Shown here piece after piece: positions 5,096 to 5,630 of a stretch of 5,630 bases of DNA. Each line of letters begins with the position of its first letter. Position 1 is the stretch's first letter. A model generated the notes under the pieces. The model had not been told where the DNA came from, did not search any database, and saw only the letters and a program-made list of their open reading frames with translations. The translations under genes were made by a program, and so were the position numbers. Location of the stretch: the NCBI GenBank assembly GCA_030705945.1, contig JAUZPS010000334.1, positions 1 to 5,630 of the forward strand, given 5' to 3'. The DNA comes from Bacillota bacterium (GTDB lineage: Bacteria > Bacillota > Clostridia > Acetivibrionales > DSM-2933).

Positions 5096-5630
5096 ATGGG
5101 AGTATTATTCTTTTTTGCTATTTTGATAATTTTAGCAATTTACGGAAGTATTAATTATTACATAGGTTTAAAGGGATGGGAGTTAATCAGCAGCCTTCTT
5201 CCTTTTGTAAGCTCAAAAATTTACTGGCCAATTTTCTGGTTAATAGCTTTATCTTATATCATTGTGAGATTCTTATCCAGATTTATGCCAAGCGCAATCA
5301 GTTATTTTCTGACGCTAATAGGCTCTTATTGGCTTGGAGCTATGATATATTTAAGTATGATTATACTTATTATACGAATAATTACATTCCTTGACAGATT
5401 GCTGTCATTTATCCCAGCCCAACTTAAAACAACATCTGTGTCAAATATAATCAGTATTTGCGTAATACTTATTGTTGCCGCTTTGTTGGTATCAGGCGTG
5501 AGAAGCGCTAATAATCCGACGACTGTAAAGTATGATGTAACTATTAATAAAGACGCGGGTACCATTAAAACTCTCCACGCCATAGCTGTATCGGATATAC
5601 ATCTTGGAACATTAGTCAGAAAAAACCATC
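5096..5630 (+). CDS. Membrane metallophosphoesterase, N-terminal part (truncated by window)
   Basis: The frame stays open from ATG 5096 to the window end (178 codons). AAAGGA (5083-5088) lies 7 bases upstream of the start. The first 135 residues are strongly hydrophobic, with membrane segments at about 2-22, 43-60, 68-98 (one long or two short) and 115-135. They are followed by a soluble stretch and by AVSDIHLG (164-171), the first metal-binding motif (D167, H169) of calcineurin-like phosphoesterases. This architecture matches the YkuE/COG1408-type membrane-anchored phosphoesterases. The catalytic domain would begin after the last helix, probably on the outer face of the membrane, though topology is not shown here. 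The substrate cannot be inferred. The remaining metal motifs (GD, GNH, H) lie beyond the window. The gene is transcribed divergently from flgF. Confidence 0.88.
   Translation, partial: MGVLFFFAILIILAIYGSINYYIGLKGWELISSLLPFVSSKIYWPIFWLIALSYIIVRFLSRFMPSAISYFLTLIGSYWLGAMIYLSMIILIIRIITFLDRLLSFIPAQLKTTSVSNIISICVILIVAALLVSGVRSANNPTTVKYDVTINKDAGTIKTLHAIAVSDIHLGTLVRKNH

Noticed and set aside
5326..5583. 85-codon minus-strand open frame
   Set aside because: It is antisense to the phosphoesterase, whose frame has a ribosome site, membrane helices and the SDIHLG motif.

Overview
This window looks like chromosomal DNA from a low-GC, motile Gram-positive bacterium, most likely a member of the Clostridia. 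The supporting signs are the AT-rich composition, strong AGGAGG-type ribosome sites, a TTG start, and a flagellar rod-gene set of the Bacillus/Clostridium FlhO/FlhP type. Species cannot be decided from this sequence.

Layout. Bases 1-255 hold no gene. They are packed with palindromic repeats: a lone arm, a degenerate copy and a pristine 102-bp copy. murC (285-1676, +) follows and ends at a 25-bp-stem intrinsic terminator. A second, identical 102-bp repeat (1743-1844) abuts that terminator. Genes then run on the minus strand: fabZ (1910-2353), a small FlgJ-type rod-binding protein (2592-2948), flgG (3148-3948) and flgF (3963-4742). Transcription order is flgF, flgG, flgJ-like, then fabZ. A third copy of the repeat (3032-3133) sits inside the flagellar cluster between flgG and the flgJ-like gene. 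The divergent gap 4743-5095 separates flgF from a plus-strand membrane metallophosphoesterase (5096 to the window end, partial).

How the genes work together. FlgF and FlgG are proximal and distal rod proteins of the flagellar basal body, and the FlgJ-like protein is probably the scaffold or cap for rod assembly. A good sigma-28-type promoter (4879-4905) lies upstream of flgF. fabZ (fatty-acid elongation) and murC (peptidoglycan precursor synthesis) are envelope housekeeping genes. fabZ has its own strong sigma-A-type promoter (2536-2563) and a leader of about 175 nt containing two hairpins.

The genes are ordinary. The unusual content is non-coding. (i) A 102-bp foldback repeat family has three copies that are identical except for one base, plus decayed relatives, and covers roughly 8% of the window. 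(ii) A second hairpin element occurs twice (2424-2483 and 4927-4986), in the leader of fabZ and upstream of flgF. It keeps its length and has three compensatory base-pair changes, which suggests a conserved RNA or DNA structure. No transposase, CRISPR array, tRNA or rRNA is visible.
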